Numbered from the stretch's first letter, positions 34,346 through 48,496 are shown. The stretch: 64,000 nucleotides of DNA from Burhinus oedicnemus (GCA_008921705.1 VFFE01007070.1:519010-583009); one strand, 5' to 3'. Numbers and translations: made by a program. The notes: a model not told the origin generated them from the letters alone.

Positions 34346-36769
34346 ACATTGGGTTTGATTCTCCCTGGCCTTTTGCCTCCTGTAATTCTTATCGCCTGTG
34401 CAAAAGTGGCTATGGAATGCTTCAGGGCTGAAAGGCATTTTGTACATGTACTTTGCAGAGGCATAAAAAACTGCACTTAATCAAATCCTCAGATCTTCCC
34501 ACAGCCTTACAGTTTAGACACATCTACAACATTTGACCACTGTAAGCTCCTCAGGGGAGGCATGGACTGGGGAGGTCTTAAAAAATTCCTCTTCTCTTTT
34601 TTTCTTAAATTCTTCTCTGAGGAGTTGGTGGTGGCCTTTCAACCTGAAAATATCTTCCAGTTCCATTTTAAGACCTATAATCTTTCTTCTAAGAAGCCCA
34701 GCTGTAAGGCATTTGCTTTGTCTGATAAAGGATCTGCCATTTGTTTCATTACACAGCTTCTCTGTCCTGAAGGTTTCTAATCATCCCAGTGATATCAATG
34801 CAAATTCCCTCTGAAAGTCTCAAATTTTAGAGATTTGTGGTAAGCAGAGACAAGATGAAATAGAGATCATATTTAAACAAGGTATATTGTGCCATGGCTC
34901 AGTCATATCAGAAAGTATTTTTGCAATTTTTAGAGCAATACTGTAAGACAGTTAATCCATTGGGAAGATGTTAGTTTTCTCTTTGATACTGGTAGGAATT
35001 AAAGGTGCTAAGTATGTTCCAGGATTAAGTCTTTACCAAATTACCTCTCAGTTTGCTCTTGCACTGAGTCATCCTTGTTAACTTTAAAATAGAGCTCTTG
35101 TTTTTTCACTGTGTGCATATAAAGAATTATGACAGTTGGTTTCAGGGATGTCTGTATAATAAAACAGTATTTCCACTTAGATTTAAATTAAGATGTATAA
35201 AAATAAAATTCATCATCTAAAAAAACACATTGAGAAAAATCTAGTCTCACCTTTTGAATGACAAATACTTTGCACATTTCCTTTTTTGAACTAAATTAAC
35301 ATTTCATATGTTACATATGAAGATATGATTCAGCAGCAGCACTGTGCCTCCACTGTCAGATATTTGCATGAATTTTTTCCTTGGATCTTGCTGCTGGTCT
35401 GTATATAGTGTGTGGTCTAAGGCAGTGGATTGTGGTGGATGGGGGATCCCAGAGCCACTTCCCTCTGGCTGCTCCCGTCTGCTCCTCCGTACCCCATCCC
35501 AAAACTGCTTTGTTTGTGTTTAGGGATGGAGTAGGTTCCTGTAGCTTAGCTATAAACCAATATTTCACAGTTTCACCTACAATACTGATCCTCAAAGGAG
35601 TGACATGGAGGTGGAATGTACATTTTGGAGCAATTGGAGCTGGAGAGGGACTCCAAGCTTTCAGAGGGAGAAGTGGACAACATTTATTAGGTAGCTTTCA
35701 TTTGTTTCAGTTAATTACGTGCATCCAAGCAAGAGGGAAAGTTGGTCACAGTATGAGTACAACCTGCTGAGAGAACTCTGGAGGTTTTAGGACCCAGGTT
35801 TCCTCTTTTATCTGCAACTGGAACTCCAGCCCCTGCAACACCACCACTGCTTTAAGAGATGGGCTCAGTTTAGCCCTGGCGGGGAGAGCACTACAGGCAG
35901 CTCCCACTGTCAGCACAACCTTATGTTCCCAGGTTGTCTCTCCTCCATGTACTCAGACATACTTGACCTTACTTGGTAAACATAATATGGCAAAAGTCAT
36001 GAGGATAATGTTGCAGGCTGAAAAAATGAATATGTGCAGTACCTCATGCTGTCATTTTTTATTATCTCAAATGTCAGGTCAGTCTTCATTAGGTATAAGA
36101 CCAAATGCATCCTTTCTTCCCTCCCTTAGTGGTAATTTCTCCTAGTCCATCTTTGTTCTATATTTCTCTTTTCTCATCTCATGGTTCTCAGCAGCTTTCA
36201 GCCTGGTTAGTACAGTGATATCCCCCCATTTTATGTAGCTTAGCAGGGCAAATGCATGATCCACAACTCCCAGCTTTATTGCGCTTAAACATGTGTCTGT
36301 ATTACAGCAAAGACTCTAGAAGTTCTGTGACATTATTTCTACTAAGATGAATCAAACCTGAATTTTCTTTGCAGTTCTTCCAGTTTGTCCCTCCTCTGAT
36401 GACTCATCCTAAATAGGTACAAGGGATGCACCTTCCACTTCAAGAGTTTCTCTACATTGATTTTCCAAGTTATTGAATCCTGTATTTCAGTAATTATTTC
36501 TCCTGGTTTATTCTCCTGTACTTTATTGGTATCTCCAGTCTTCTAAGCACTTTGGTATGCATAATGCAATTTACAAATGCAATTAGATTGAGATAAAACA
36601 TGTACAATGAAAGAAAGATATCATAAAACATTAAAGAAAATCTTAGTGGTCTAGTGAGTGGAGCCATGGAACAACAGTAGGAGCTTGTTTCTTCTTCAAC
36701 AACTGGGCAGATTACTACAAAACTATTTCATTGAAGATTAATTCTTCTGTGCTAAAATGCTGAACAAAG
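34346..36769. other. Unique DNA, no gene recognised
   Basis: Overlapping frames at 34533-34814 and 35381-35770 (plus) were read and show no family features. Confidence 0.5.
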
Positions 36770-36897
36770 ACTCGGACAGCAGGGTTCCCTTTCCAGCTTT
36801 ACCAAAAATTAGGGATATGACATTGCACAAATCCCTTGATTTCCTCTCTTCCTTAGATTCCCACCTGAACAATGGGAAGAACACCTTTTTTTTCTGA
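36770..36897 (+). mobile_element. MIR-type SINE, old
   Basis: AAGACTCGGACAGCAGGGTT, then CCCTTTCCAGCTTTACC (B-box region), GGGATATGACATTGCACAAA (for 'tgtgaccttgggcaa'), TCCCTTGATTTCCTCTCTTC, and ATTCCCACCTGAACAATGGG (for 'tttccccatctgtaaaatggg') follow MIR order on the plus strand. The 3' part beyond about 36897 is lost or unrecognisable. Confidence 0.6.
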
Positions 36898-39800
36898 AAG
36901 CCTCTGTACTTAGACCAAGATTTGTTTGGCACAGGGATTTTTTCTTAATTACCAACAAAAAGGGGAAGATGTGAGTAGCTGGGGTCACCAAGTGAAGTTC
37001 TATATCTGATGGACTATGGACAGCTGAGGAAAACAGCTCAGGAGATGCTCTGTTACTAATGTCTCCTACAAGGCCCTGGGACGGTAATGATGACGTATCC
37101 TGCTGTCTCCTTGGTCATACCGTAGATTTTGTGGCTTGAAAGTATGCTATTTTGTAATAAATTGGGGAGTGAGAAGTGTTTCTATTGGCTACATTTACCT
37201 AAGGGTTTCTTATTTTGCCGGTTCCTCATGAGGGATTTCTGTTTCTGGTACATATGCAGAAAACCCCCAGGCTGAAAGAACAATTTATGCAATTGTCCTT
37301 CCCAGCACCTGCCTTCTGCAAGCCTCTCCATCCCTCTTCTGCCACTTAACTGGAAGTGTGTCCAATTAAATACAGGAGATGACTATATTCTTGTCACATG
37401 CTGATTAAACTTCAGTTTCCAAGATAAAGGAGTACTGTTCTCCCAGGCCTCAATGTAAAAGAATCTTGCTCTAATAAATGGGTTTAATGAAATCCCTTAC
37501 CTGAGCAATATGACCAATCTAATCTGAAATTCTAATTCTCTTTAGTTATTTCGTATTTATCCCAAATGGCTTGAGAATCCAAAGCAATCATTCTCAATAT
37601 CACAGCATATTGCCGGTTACTGTTTGGGTAGAGGAAATTCTTATCATTTCCTGGTGGGGAATATGGACTTGATTCCTTTTGTAGAGCTGAATAGTTAGAA
37701 TCATGCCCTTCAGTTAATGTGCGCAATTCGTGTTTCTTATGCTACATTACGCAAGAAAGCAGAGCAGCGAGGGAAGAAAATAAATAGCCTGATCAATAAA
37801 AGATCTTTCTTCATGTTTAAACCTCTTTGAGGAGCAGGGAGGCTATTTATTTTCCTATCCCTACTCATTCTTTCTGCAGTCCACCCTGACTAGATACCAT
37901 CTTAAAATGCATTATATCCACAATGATAAATGGAGGAGTTTGTATTGATTTACTGAAATCACACTATAATGACATAATTAGTATACTTATGGATTGTCTC
38001 TACTGTGAAGTTAAAATAAAAAAAAGGCAGTAGAAAAAAATTCTTGCTTACTCACTGAATATGTAAGGAAAAAACAAAACCTAGGAGACACTTCCACATA
38101 ACACTATGACAGAGGCTTTAAAAACGTTCACTTTCACATTCTCCATGGTTACAGATTCAGGTTTCCATTGAGCATCCTCAGTCCACATGTAGAGTTCTTT
38201 GACCCTTATCCAAGAAAGCACTTAAATATCTACAGAGTATTTGTGGTTTGACACCCAGTTCTCACATTCCCTTCTGGTTATTAGACCACCTCCTTATCGC
38301 AGCATGGTGCTAATGCATCTATTGGCACATTCTGTTTTTCTGGGACAAAACATTCATCCAGTTTTACAGTAAGATTTAGCAATTGCTGTGGGGTCCAGCA
38401 ACACAACACATCCCAAAGAGCTGAGAACCAGACACAGGCATTGACACTGAGATTCTGGAAGCAGTGCAACTGCTCACTTTCTCCTCTTACGCTACACCAG
38501 CTCTAATTCATTTGCAAGCTGTGTGTTGGTAATGTGAATCCTGACTCATGAGCTAATAATAGGTGACAGGAAAGAAAAGAGGAATGCTTAAAAATATTAA
38601 AAAAAAAAAGGTAAGAGAGAGAAGGGAACAAAAGACCATTTGATCAATTGGGGAAAAGCAGCAAATTGAAATAATGAGGCAAACTTTTATTTTGAAGTCT
38701 TGAAAATGAGTTTTCAGAATATCACTTTTACCTTTTTCATTTATTAAAATAATGCTTACCTGGGAGGTGATAAAGATAACCCTGAAGTTTTTGGAATGAA
38801 AAACTGAAGTTTAAGCAAGCTCTTAAGATATGCCTTATTAAAATGTATTCTTGAACCTTATGTTCTTATTCTGAGCAAAAGGTGGTGATATTTTAACCCT
38901 TGTCATTACAGCCTTATAATACAATTTTCTAGCTAAAAAAATAAGTGGAAAGAATAGAAGAAAGATCAGATCAATCTCCATATGTAAATTATCTTAATTT
39001 TTGTTATTAATAAACATGTTTAACAGGTTTGAGAGTATATCTCTTCTGTTTATGGCACTGACTGACACCAGCTGATTTAGGTGATTAATCTGAGCTCTGA
39101 AAATATACAAGAAAATTTACTTGGTGCAGAATTCAGATATGCTGAGAAATTAGTGGTCAGTAGCTAGACTTGAGACGCTAGTGTCTACTGTTCACCCAAT
39201 TATTATCAAATTGTGCTACAAAATGTAATCTCACTGTACTCCTGAATTAGTCCTTGAAATCCTGTCTTCTTCACAGGTCTGAGTTAAGGAGAAGAGACTG
39301 TAGCATGTACGGAAAGCTAAAAGCAATCCAGATATGGATAAGCCTATGAGGAAAAGCGTGTGTCAGGGATGACAGTCTCTGGAGAATTCATTCTTTTCCT
39401 TTTGCATGAAAAGACCTCAGACTCATATGCTTTTTCTGATGTCCACAGTATTGCCTACTGTTTCATAAAGATAATGAATGTTGCGTGCTACATACCCCAA
39501 GACATCCTTATGGTGTGGTTTTCAGCACCATTAAACAGCTGGAGCCTGTACTTAGTGTTTGTAAATCATGGGGCTTTTTACCTAAGGATGCCAGTAATTA
39601 GTTGCTTTCCCTAAAGGACGGTATCAGAAGGTCAGCACTCTTCAGGTGGAATAAAACCGAAGTGAAGGTGCTGGGAAAAGCTGGGGGAAGTCTCTGCTCA
39701 GCTTGCTGCAGGAGCGTTTTGGAAGTGCCATCCAATTAAACTGGATAGCGTAACCTGGGCTAGGGAGGAACACTCTCTGAGTTGAGCTAATTTTCACGCT

Positions 39801-41394
39801 CTCTGTACTCTGTCCTTGCACTTTAATATTGCAAAACGAAAGACAACTCTAAGCTTTGAGTCCCTTCTCCTCAGCACATTAATATATCACGATTAACTTT
39901 CTGGTTCCAGCATGACTGTACTTTCCATGGGGCTGAACAATTTGGCCTGCTGTCACCCTATTTCGGAGGTACCTGACCTACTTAATCTCTGGCCTGCCTC
40001 TGGGCAAGAGGACACATCCAGTGTGAGGTGTATTTGGGGATGTGTTCAGAGTGAGGACTCTAGGGGCTCTTACAGTGCACAATAGGGTTTTTCTTAGAAA
40101 TTTTGTCAGAAGTATAATGATTTGGAAGGGGGAATTTTTTGGATGTTTTTGGATTGTCATTCACCTGCGTAAAAAAGTTATCATCTGCCACTAGTGTGAA
40201 AGAACTGAAGACATCAAGATGATTCCTGTTCCCATGCTCTTTATCTGCATAAAGAAATGAAGCTGGGCCTAAATAAAATGACTGTCACTCACCGGGGTTT
40301 CAGAAAGAAACCTATGCGTTTAAAGCAAATAATTGCCACCCTGTGGTCCAGGGTTGCAGAGACTGGAGGCCAAAGAGAGAGACTGGAAGTTGAGACTGGT
40401 GCCCCAGAGTGGTTGGGGAGCTGGGGGACAGGAGAGAGAGAGGCAGGTGGTTCCTGGGGTGAAAGAGGCACATGGAGAGGAATGTCGAGGATCAGGAGAA
40501 GGCAATGTACAGCAAGGAACTCTAATAGAAGAGAAAGAAACCAAGAAATCAGTGAGTAGTACATGACACTAGAGATTTGAGGTTGGATTCTGTTCCTTTA
40601 CAAGGGTGGAGAGACGTACAGGTTTTAGGTAGTTGCTCTCAAAAGCTTCAAATGCTAAACAGTAAGTACGACTCCCTCTCTGCCCCTACCCAGAGGTGTA
40701 AGGCTTACGCCACTACTAAATTAGGAAGCAGGAAGCTTGAAGGGAGAGACTCTGACTCCTGTTTTTTATAGGCACATGGTTGGCCACAAAGTGTTTCCAA
40801 AGACCTCATGGGGAGGTGGTGTTCCTGAGACACCATTCAGCCCAGTTGGTGGCTTCTGGAATTTTGTACTGGTCTCACAAATTTTCTGAGTTGTTGATGT
40901 CTCTCTACTATGAACCTTGAAACCTTCTGAGATTTGCCCATAACGAGACTAATTTCTTTGCTGTTGTGCACAATTGTTAGGCAGCACACCGAGAAGTGTT
41001 TTTAATAAAGACATCACTTTAAAGTAAGCTACTACCATCTGTTCTGCCCTCTAATTACAAATAGGAAAAGAAGGGAGAGAGAATAATTTGCAATTGCATC
41101 ATAGAGACAGCGAGGAGAAAGAAGTGATGTAAAGGCATGCAAGTCTCCAAATATGGCCTGCATCACTTATGATTTCATGATTCATATACAAATGGAAGAT
41201 GAAATTTTTCCCCTGTGAGAGGAAAAGTTCCCTATGATAGTGATTTGTTTTCAGGATATCGGAAGCTTAATCTGAAATTACAAGTCTGTAACAATATATA
41301 CCAGTGCCTTCTCTTTTGGTGTCAGTTAGTACTGGAGAAAGCCATATATGTGAGTTGTGTGTGTTTAAGATACAATAAAAGATATGTTAAAAAA
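36898..41394. other. Unique DNA, no gene recognised
   Basis: Only chance frames. The strand-asymmetric purine-rich patch 40360-40545 (GAGAGAGA and GGAGA words) gives overlapping 74-100 codon frames on both strands without protein character. Confidence 0.5.
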
Positions 41395-41625
41395 GGTGGT
41401 CTGGTAGGCAGTGGATTAAGACTCGGAAGAACTGAGTTCAATTCCAGTTTCTGTTCATTTCCACCAAAATAAACAACAATAGGGTGTCTAATTCCAAGAA
41501 TGACTCTGGATTTGATGTTCTGTGAGACTTACATAGTACTTGCTTGCGCTTGTAAAGCAGGAATAACAGCCCCATATTGCATAGGAGTGTTGCCAGGATT
41601 CAGTCAATTTAGTGTTTGTGGGACA
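41395..41625 (+). mobile_element. MIR-type tRNA-derived SINE, near full length
   Basis: The head reads GGTGGTCTGGTAGGCAGTGG, then ATTAAGACTCGGAAGAACTG and AGTTCAATTCCAGTTTCTG, a tRNA-like A-box/B-box arrangement (GTTCAATTCC). The 3' half reads CTTGTAAAGCAGGAATAACA, GTGTTGCCAGGATTCAGTCA, and TTTAGTGTTTGTGGGACAC. These match the MIR core and tail ('tgtaaaatggggataat', 'gttgtgaggattaaat', 'tttgtaaagcac'). It spans about 230 bases, close to a whole copy. Confidence 0.65.
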
Positions 41626-43333
41626 CGAAGGCTGTTGGCTGACAGGAAGCATATATGATGCACAGAGATATGAGTCCTTTGATTTGATTCCCTGCAGCCT
41701 TTTCTGTCATGCTTATTGCACCAGTATATGCTACCTTCCCTGTAATACTTACACCTTGGCAACAAATGTGGAGTGGGCTGACACTGAAAGATTCTCCGTA
41801 ATCCCTCTGTGGCAGTGAAACCACGTATCCTTGTTCCTAAAGGTGCTGCCCAATGTGGTTCACACCGCTGCAGTGGAACCTGCACTATCTCCTGTGATTG
41901 TAATGTTAATTATAATCCTCAGCCGTGGGAGGAGTGGCCAAGCAAGAAAACAACAGCTGCTTGAAGATATTTTCTTCACCCCGACTATCTCAGAGGCACG
42001 CAAGCTCTGAGCCTCTGTCTCTCAAGGCAGCTATGTTGCTCCTTCTGGTTGGCAATTATGCACTGCCTTAAGCTGGGGAAACGCTGACCTCCTGAAGCAA
42101 ATTCCTGCAGGTCCTGCAATATGTTTATGCATTTACTTAATCAAATTATTAGAGGATTTATCTGAAAGCATCTGAGCCCACTGCACAAACTGAGGAAGAA
42201 CAAATTCCTATTTGATGCAGGAAAACAAACTCAAAAGCGCGTGGCAAAAAGGAAACTTGGATAATGGTTAATGAATTCTTCCAGTCAGGGAAGATCTGTT
42301 GGTATCTGATCAGTGTGGGCGATCAAATCTTTGTATATTCATGGACATTGTTTTAAATATCTACCAGTGATTAAGTGATATGAAACATGGTGTTGAAAGG
42401 GAGAAGAAGCAGGCATATAGCTCTTCCTTTTTTTTCCCTATTTCTCCAGTTTGAGCCTTAAGATTGGGGAAAGTATGTCTTGTTTCCTGGCTGTGAATGG
42501 GTTCATTACATCCTTTTCTTTACCAAAATATTGACAATGAGAACCAGAGCAGAATTCCCTCTATCTTTCATTCCCCCCAAATAGTAAAAGTGAATGAGAC
42601 TTAGGTTGTTCCAAGACGGTACCATCCACCAGTGTGCAACTGTAATCAAGGTATTTGCCACACCGAGAACTCCACCAATGTCATCACTATGTTTCTGAAT
42701 AAAGGAAGAAATAAAACGCAGACCTGTCCTAAATAGCAATAATTTTCTGCAGCCATATAATGCAAGTGGATTTTTAGCCATGGTGAATGCTCTCACATGC
42801 TTGTTTCAGTTAATGTCTCAGGCTCAGAAAGGATTGCAAGCCTGGATTTAATCATGTCTCTAAAACTAGTTGAATCCTTAGGCACTACCAGAATGCAAAT
42901 TACTATTAAGTTTGAATTCCAGACATAAAGCTGAGAGGGCTGTGTGCTCGGTTGATGCATTTCTCTATATGTAACTGTTGCCGATAAAAGATGGTCCATA
43001 AAGCCTTCTCAGCCAGCACACAAGTATGTATCTTTCAGTTTTCCCTTTAAGTAAGAAAAAAACAAACTCCAGGCCCAGCCTTCCCAAAATATACTCACCA
43101 GAACTATGGAAAGCTACCTACATTCATAAACATGATTTCAGTTTTTGATCACAAGAAGGCTGTCCAGGAGACAGTGTGAGCCGGGGCAGGTGTTGTCCTC
43201 CATGTTCCTGCAGAACGTGACAAAAGATACTTGCATGGCTATGAACCCTCTTCCTCCTCTGTTAGGTCATTGCTGCTTGGAGAAAATCAGTGGACATGGT
43301 TTATTCTCAGAGATTAGCATAAGTCTGAAGTAT
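41626..43333. other. Unique DNA, no gene recognised
   Basis: Chance frames only, for example 42506-42796 minus (96 codons). Confidence 0.5.
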
Positions 43334-43412
43334 CATAGAATGAATAAGGTTGGAAGGGACCTCTAGAGCTCGTCTGGTCCAACACCCCTCCACAGGGTCC
43401 GACACCCCTAGC
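43334..43412 (-). mobile_element. CR1 3'-end fragment, antisense
   Basis: ATCATAGAATGAATAAGGTT, then GGAAGGGACCTCTAGAGCTC and GTCTGGTCCAACACCCCTCC, is the antisense CR1 terminus ('tcatagaat... ggttggaagggacctctagagatcatctggtccaaccccc'). It ends near GGTCCGACACCCCTAG. The element is severely 5'-truncated and its octamer terminus is still readable. Confidence 0.85.
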
Positions 43413-46043
43413 TTTACATTTGGTGGAAGTGCCCAAAATTTTGGCACACACTGGGATTAAGAAACAGAAGAGGAATGGTTTTGTAGCACTTCTGAGATGC
43501 CTCTGCAAACAGACATGCTCTAATTCTGCCTTGTATCTCCCCTGAGACAATGTGCTGTCTCTCAGAAGGGAATGCCTAATCTGAATATTAATGTCATTTT
43601 CTAACGAAGGTTCTTAATTGAGCTGTGTGAGAAATATTCCTTTACATAGCTGAGAAACCTTCTCAGCCATCTAATTCCCCCAAATGGAGATTACAAGGTC
43701 AACCTGCTTCAAATAGAAGATGAAACTATTATTGAAAATAAATGTAAATGACAAATGATCTTTCTATTTCTGTGTTGTTATATTTTTCTGCGCTCAGCAG
43801 ACCCTAGTGAAGAAATCACCTTGGATTTAGTTTCTGGTTCTCTGCAAATATAGAAATTCGTTTCTGAGACAAATACTTCCAAGAGTCTCTGTTGTACAGT
43901 TAGTATGTGTATAAAATATTTTTCTGTATCTGCAGCTCCCTAATAAAAGAGGGAGAGATTTTTTATATCTTTCTATGCAACAAAATACTTCGATGGTCAA
44001 TAATGGCACTAATACTATAAAACTACTTCAGCAGTCCAGGTAGTAATGTTAGCAGCTTTGTTAGTTCTAAGTGGTACATTAAATAGAATGGAAAAACATT
44101 TCTTAAAATGCTCAATAATCATACTTTTTGGATGAATTGTTTGGATCTATAAATTATGTAAAATAATTTAACTTCCACAGTTGACAGGAAAGTATTATTG
44201 TTATTACTGCTCTTTGCCAATATACTTGCAGAATCATAAGAATTACTTCCAGTAAATTATTTCAAGATTGCTTTGTGTATTGTTGCGTTTGCTCAGAAAA
44301 CACCTGGAATTTTGAGGTGGCCTGTGGCAAAAAATTTCTATTCCTTTGTTAAGGAATGAAACTTCTGGGTTTTTATTTTGATGCATATTGGTTGCTGACA
44401 TATTTTAACATGGGAGAGAAGTTATTTCAAGGATAAAAGTTAAATAATCTTTATTTTTGTTGAATAAGCATAAATGTTAATATAATCAACATGTTTGCTT
44501 GTGGGTTGAGTATTCAAACTGATATTATTAGTTTGAAAATTATTTCAGGGAAAAATGGCACTTTATTACTTAACAGAGCAGATCCATATGTGTATTCAAA
44601 GTCATAATATATTTCCACTAGGGAGAGAGAAATAACATTTCATTTATTATTTATTTTTCTATTAGCTCTGCGTACTAGCTCATTTTGTATAAACTAAATT
44701 GTCTTCTAGTTCTCTGTGCAACAGCAAAATAATCCTTCAAATATCATCTACATTATGTCTTCGCTTTCTATGCTGCTTCAAGGCTCTGAGGAAACCACAC
44801 AGACAGACTTCGTACACAAACAGTTTATATGAAAAGTTTTTGCAAATATAAATTTCTGTGCCTTATGCAGTCACTTTTGATTCTTATGCATGGGAGTTTG
44901 AATCACTCGCTGTCATGAATTTGTGCTTCCTATCCTCATTATACAGCAGTCATAAATGTAAAAAGAAGGTGGAATATGGAGAGAGGACAAAGGAAAATGG
45001 AGAATGGAAGATAGGAAAACTTTAGATGTATGAAAGACTATACTCTAGGGATGGGCATATTTGTAAGAGTAGCAAAACGAGTTTCTCCTCAACTATGTCT
45101 GCAAATACATAATGGAAAGTAATGGCAGTTGAAAGAATATCATTACAATGAACATAAAGTAAAATTGGGAGCTTTTTAAGAAAAAAATCCTGACTTTTTG
45201 AAAAGAAAAACCCTTTTCCTTCCCAACTCTACGGCTGCCTCGCAAATAGAAGGTTGTTAATATTTGTGTTTCAGCTTTTCTTAGTATTTTTGTAACCCTC
45301 AGAATTTGACACAAATAATTACTTTCTGAATGTGGAAAGGCTGATAGTTTAAGTTCAGTTACTGCACCCGTAATGAAAAAAAACATTAATCATCAGACTT
45401 TTGAAGTAAGGAAAAAACCATAATTGATGGATATTACCCAGTTTGACCAGCTGCATAGCACAGCCTCAACATCTTATCAAGGTCAGGGAGGGAATGAAAT
45501 GTGGCAATCCTGGTCTCAGGTGCTCTGACACCCGAATTATTATCTTAAAAACTGTTGGTCTCAATACTATTCCTTCTTCTCCTCTGCTTGTTCAGTTCAG
45601 GAAGAAAGGAATAATTTCATTTTCAGATCCTGTTTCCTTTTTAATTAAGGGCTCTGCACTCTCGAGGAAGATCCATGATTATTAATCACAGATGGAAGGA
45701 GGCATGCAGGCTTTGAACAGTGGGCGAAGCTCAGTATTTAGAGAACTTGCTCTGGGAAAAATCACTCAGGTCCTTCTCCCAGATTCCTAACTTCTCCTAT
45801 GCATCTGTGAGCATCATCACAAATCAGGCCCCTGGGTACTTTCATGGGCCAATCCCTCTGTTGAGACAGCATTTTTTCATAAAGCCCAAGAGTAATTTTC
45901 TCATAGCTGACATCTCAACATGATAATGAGAACCTCTTCTGTTTCATCTGAGAAAGTCCAACAAGGAACTGAGACATCAAACAAGCAGGAGAGGCTTTCA
46001 TGTTTGGAAAGTTGACTGTTCTTCTAACACGCATCTTCACCTT
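43413..46043. other. Unique A/T-rich DNA, no gene recognised
   Basis: Chance frames only (for example 45093-45386 minus). 44060-44760 is especially AT-rich. Confidence 0.5.
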
Positions 46044-46054
46044 CCCCCCCCCCC
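46044..46054. repeat. Poly(C) run of 11
   Basis: Eleven C followed by ACACCCC. Confidence 0.9.
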
Positions 46055-47911
46055 ACACCCCAGAAAAAAAGAAGCATTTGTCTTTACAAGAGGGTTAATT
46101 ATATAAATGAAGCACTTTCTGTTCTAAGATACAGGCTTAATGACATGAAAACTCGGGACCTCTTAAAGTCTGATCCAAGGGGAAATAAAACCAAACACAA
46201 CATTGGCCAATTGGCTGTGTTAAGTAAAGGAGGAAAAGATAGAGAAAATTTGGCCATGCACAAAATTTTGAATAGAGACCTAACAAAAAAAAAGAAAAAA
46301 AGAAGATGATGACGACTGAACATTCATATTGCCAGGGTGCTCCCAAAGCAGAATGCAGCTATTATTTTGAGTGGAAACAGTTTGTGAAAATTTGACAGAC
46401 TGAATTGATTTAAGGGGCTCAGAATGGAACAATTATTTAACAAAAGAAAAGTGTAAAGATGGGTAAAGGTTTTCTTAAGTCTTGAACAAAAAATAACACA
46501 ATCTCTTTCCTGAGGTGAGGTAAATGCTTTTTCTCAAACTAATTTTCAGTGTTTCAGGGAAGAGGGATGCAGAGTTCAGTATCAGGCATCCTGTGTACAA
46601 ACACTTCCATTATGTCCTTCATTCCCATTTGAAGGCTGCGTCGTGGCAATTGCTCTGAGCCAGTGTTTATTTGGATCTTTCCTCCTAGGTGAAGAAGGGA
46701 TGACCTGGGAACAGTGATTTTTCTATTACAGAAAAATATGACCATAGCAAAGTCATTCTGAGGAAAAAAAAAAAAAGCCCAAACCTGCAGATTCATCCTG
46801 GGTCCTATTGGACCTGCCTGAAAAACCTATAAAGACATCCTCATTCAAATTCATGACTGCTTTACATAGCTTCAGCTGTGAAATTGTACGTGTACCCCGA
46901 ACCTCCGCTGTCACTTAAAAAAAGATAGCCTGTGAGTATTGCGCTTGTGGAGATGCGCTAGAAAACATGAATCTTAAAGGTGCATAAACAAGGCGGGGGA
47001 TATAAAAAGGATGTTAAATATATTTTATATCTTTCGAGGTCTAACTGATGTTTTTCAAGTCCTCATGTTACATTTCATGAGAGCCTGATCCTGTTGGTGT
47101 GCATTAAACTTGCTGTGATGGGATCAGAGCAGAGTATACCTCCACCTACATGACTGAAATCCCGGGGGGATTTAGGCTGAGAAATTTCTGGACCCCATTG
47201 GTGATTTGGGATTACTCTGCCATAGTCTGTAAAAGCTGGCAGTGTCCGTGGCTGTGCCGAGGGAAAAGATTTACCCAAGGGGGTAACTCTTGTGACTGAG
47301 GGAGATCACACGTTGCAGCCATGAGAGGATTAAATTCTTCCAGATCAGGAGTGTTCTGGATTTTAACTTTGAGTTGGAAGACTTTGTGTGCAGATTACTC
47401 CCCTTTTTGATCCACTCCAAGATCTCCAGCATGAAATCAAGCAAAATTTCCCTTTCGGGAGTCTTTGGATACTGACTCATGCCATTTTTTAATTCGTTCT
47501 GGTTTTTCCCTCCATTTTAGGACTGGCCTAAGGAAATTGGGCATTTATTCCACTTCTTCCTCTTTTTTTTTTTTTGGTCTTTTTTTTAGGAGAAAGGAAT
47601 AAGTGTGCTTAATTGCATAGTTGACATAGCGACTAAACTGAGAACACTTTTCAACGTGTGATTTTTTTTTTTTTTGGCTAAATTTGGCTGGTAACACTAC
47701 ATTTACCAGTTCTTCAGCTAAAAAAAGCCCTTTTTACATTCTGAAGCCTATCTTTAAGACTCTTGAAATCACTGAAACAGAATCAGGAGTCAACATCCTC
47801 TCCCTTCCCACAGGGATCGATCCAGTGCCTCCGTGTTCTCTGAGAGCAGGTCAGGATAAGCGTCTCCAGCTGGCCTTAGTGCTGCAGAGGATTTTTCACC
47901 CTCTGTTATGA
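46055..47911. other. Unique DNA, no gene recognised
   Basis: T-rich runs lie near 47563-47587 and 47662-47676. Frames such as 46099-46323 minus are made hydrophobic by A-rich plus-strand DNA. Confidence 0.5.
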
Positions 47912-48496
47912 TTGGCAGCGCATTTCAGCCTGGTTTATGTGAACAAAGCCAGCGAGCGAGAAGCAATAGGGCACGGATCCTCTGAGGCTTCAAAGCCAAG
48001 CTTTTCCCACTTAAATGTCAGTCGACTGCTGTTTGTCAGCAGCATGGAAAGCCCTGACAGAAGGAAATTGAGTCTTTTCTGCTTGTTTAACAGCCACGCA
48101 GCAGTGGGCTGTGCGCAGTGCCACACTGGGAAGTTACGTGTGCCTGGGAAGAGCCCAGCAAGTGAGGCTGCTGCCTCACAAGCGTCCCACGCATGGATAC
48201 TGCAGTGGGCTCAGGGTGCCCCGACTCCCTCTTTTAAAGACCTACCTCAGGGGGAGTTTCTCAATCTGCTTGCTTTTTGCTTAGAAGAGGGCATCCTAGG
48301 CAGCCTTTCCATACCTTACCAACTGGTTCTGGCTGTTTTGATGCTTTCCAGGGTGTGTAATCATGCATATGGAGCCAGGGGCACGTGGGCTCTCCTAGGA
48401 CAGTCTCTGGCCCCCTTTATGAGTTTGCCCTCTGGCCCAACACTGAGTTTGGCAACGTGGGAAACACCAGCAAGGCTCTGTCTTTCTGGGCTCTGA
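47912..48496 (+). other. Longest open frame (194 codons), probably noncoding
   Basis: The frame begins MAAHFSLVYVNKASE and ends LCLSGL. It has no domain, signal peptide, repeat or membrane segment that I recognise, and it is rich in Ser, Ala and Leu with clustered Cys, as expected from somewhat GC-rich unselected DNA. The first codon is not ATG (position 47912 reads TTG). No splice or polyadenylation context stands out. The DNA block 47885-48090 is less AT-rich than its surroundings and might be constrained for another reason. Confidence 0.12.

Noticed and set aside
40257..40566. Overlapping 74-100 codon frames on both strands
   Set aside because: They come from a purine-rich patch that opens frames on both strands by composition.
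41395..41450. tRNA gene
   Set aside because: The B-box-like word is present, but the sequence does not fold as a tRNA by eye and continues into a MIR-like body.
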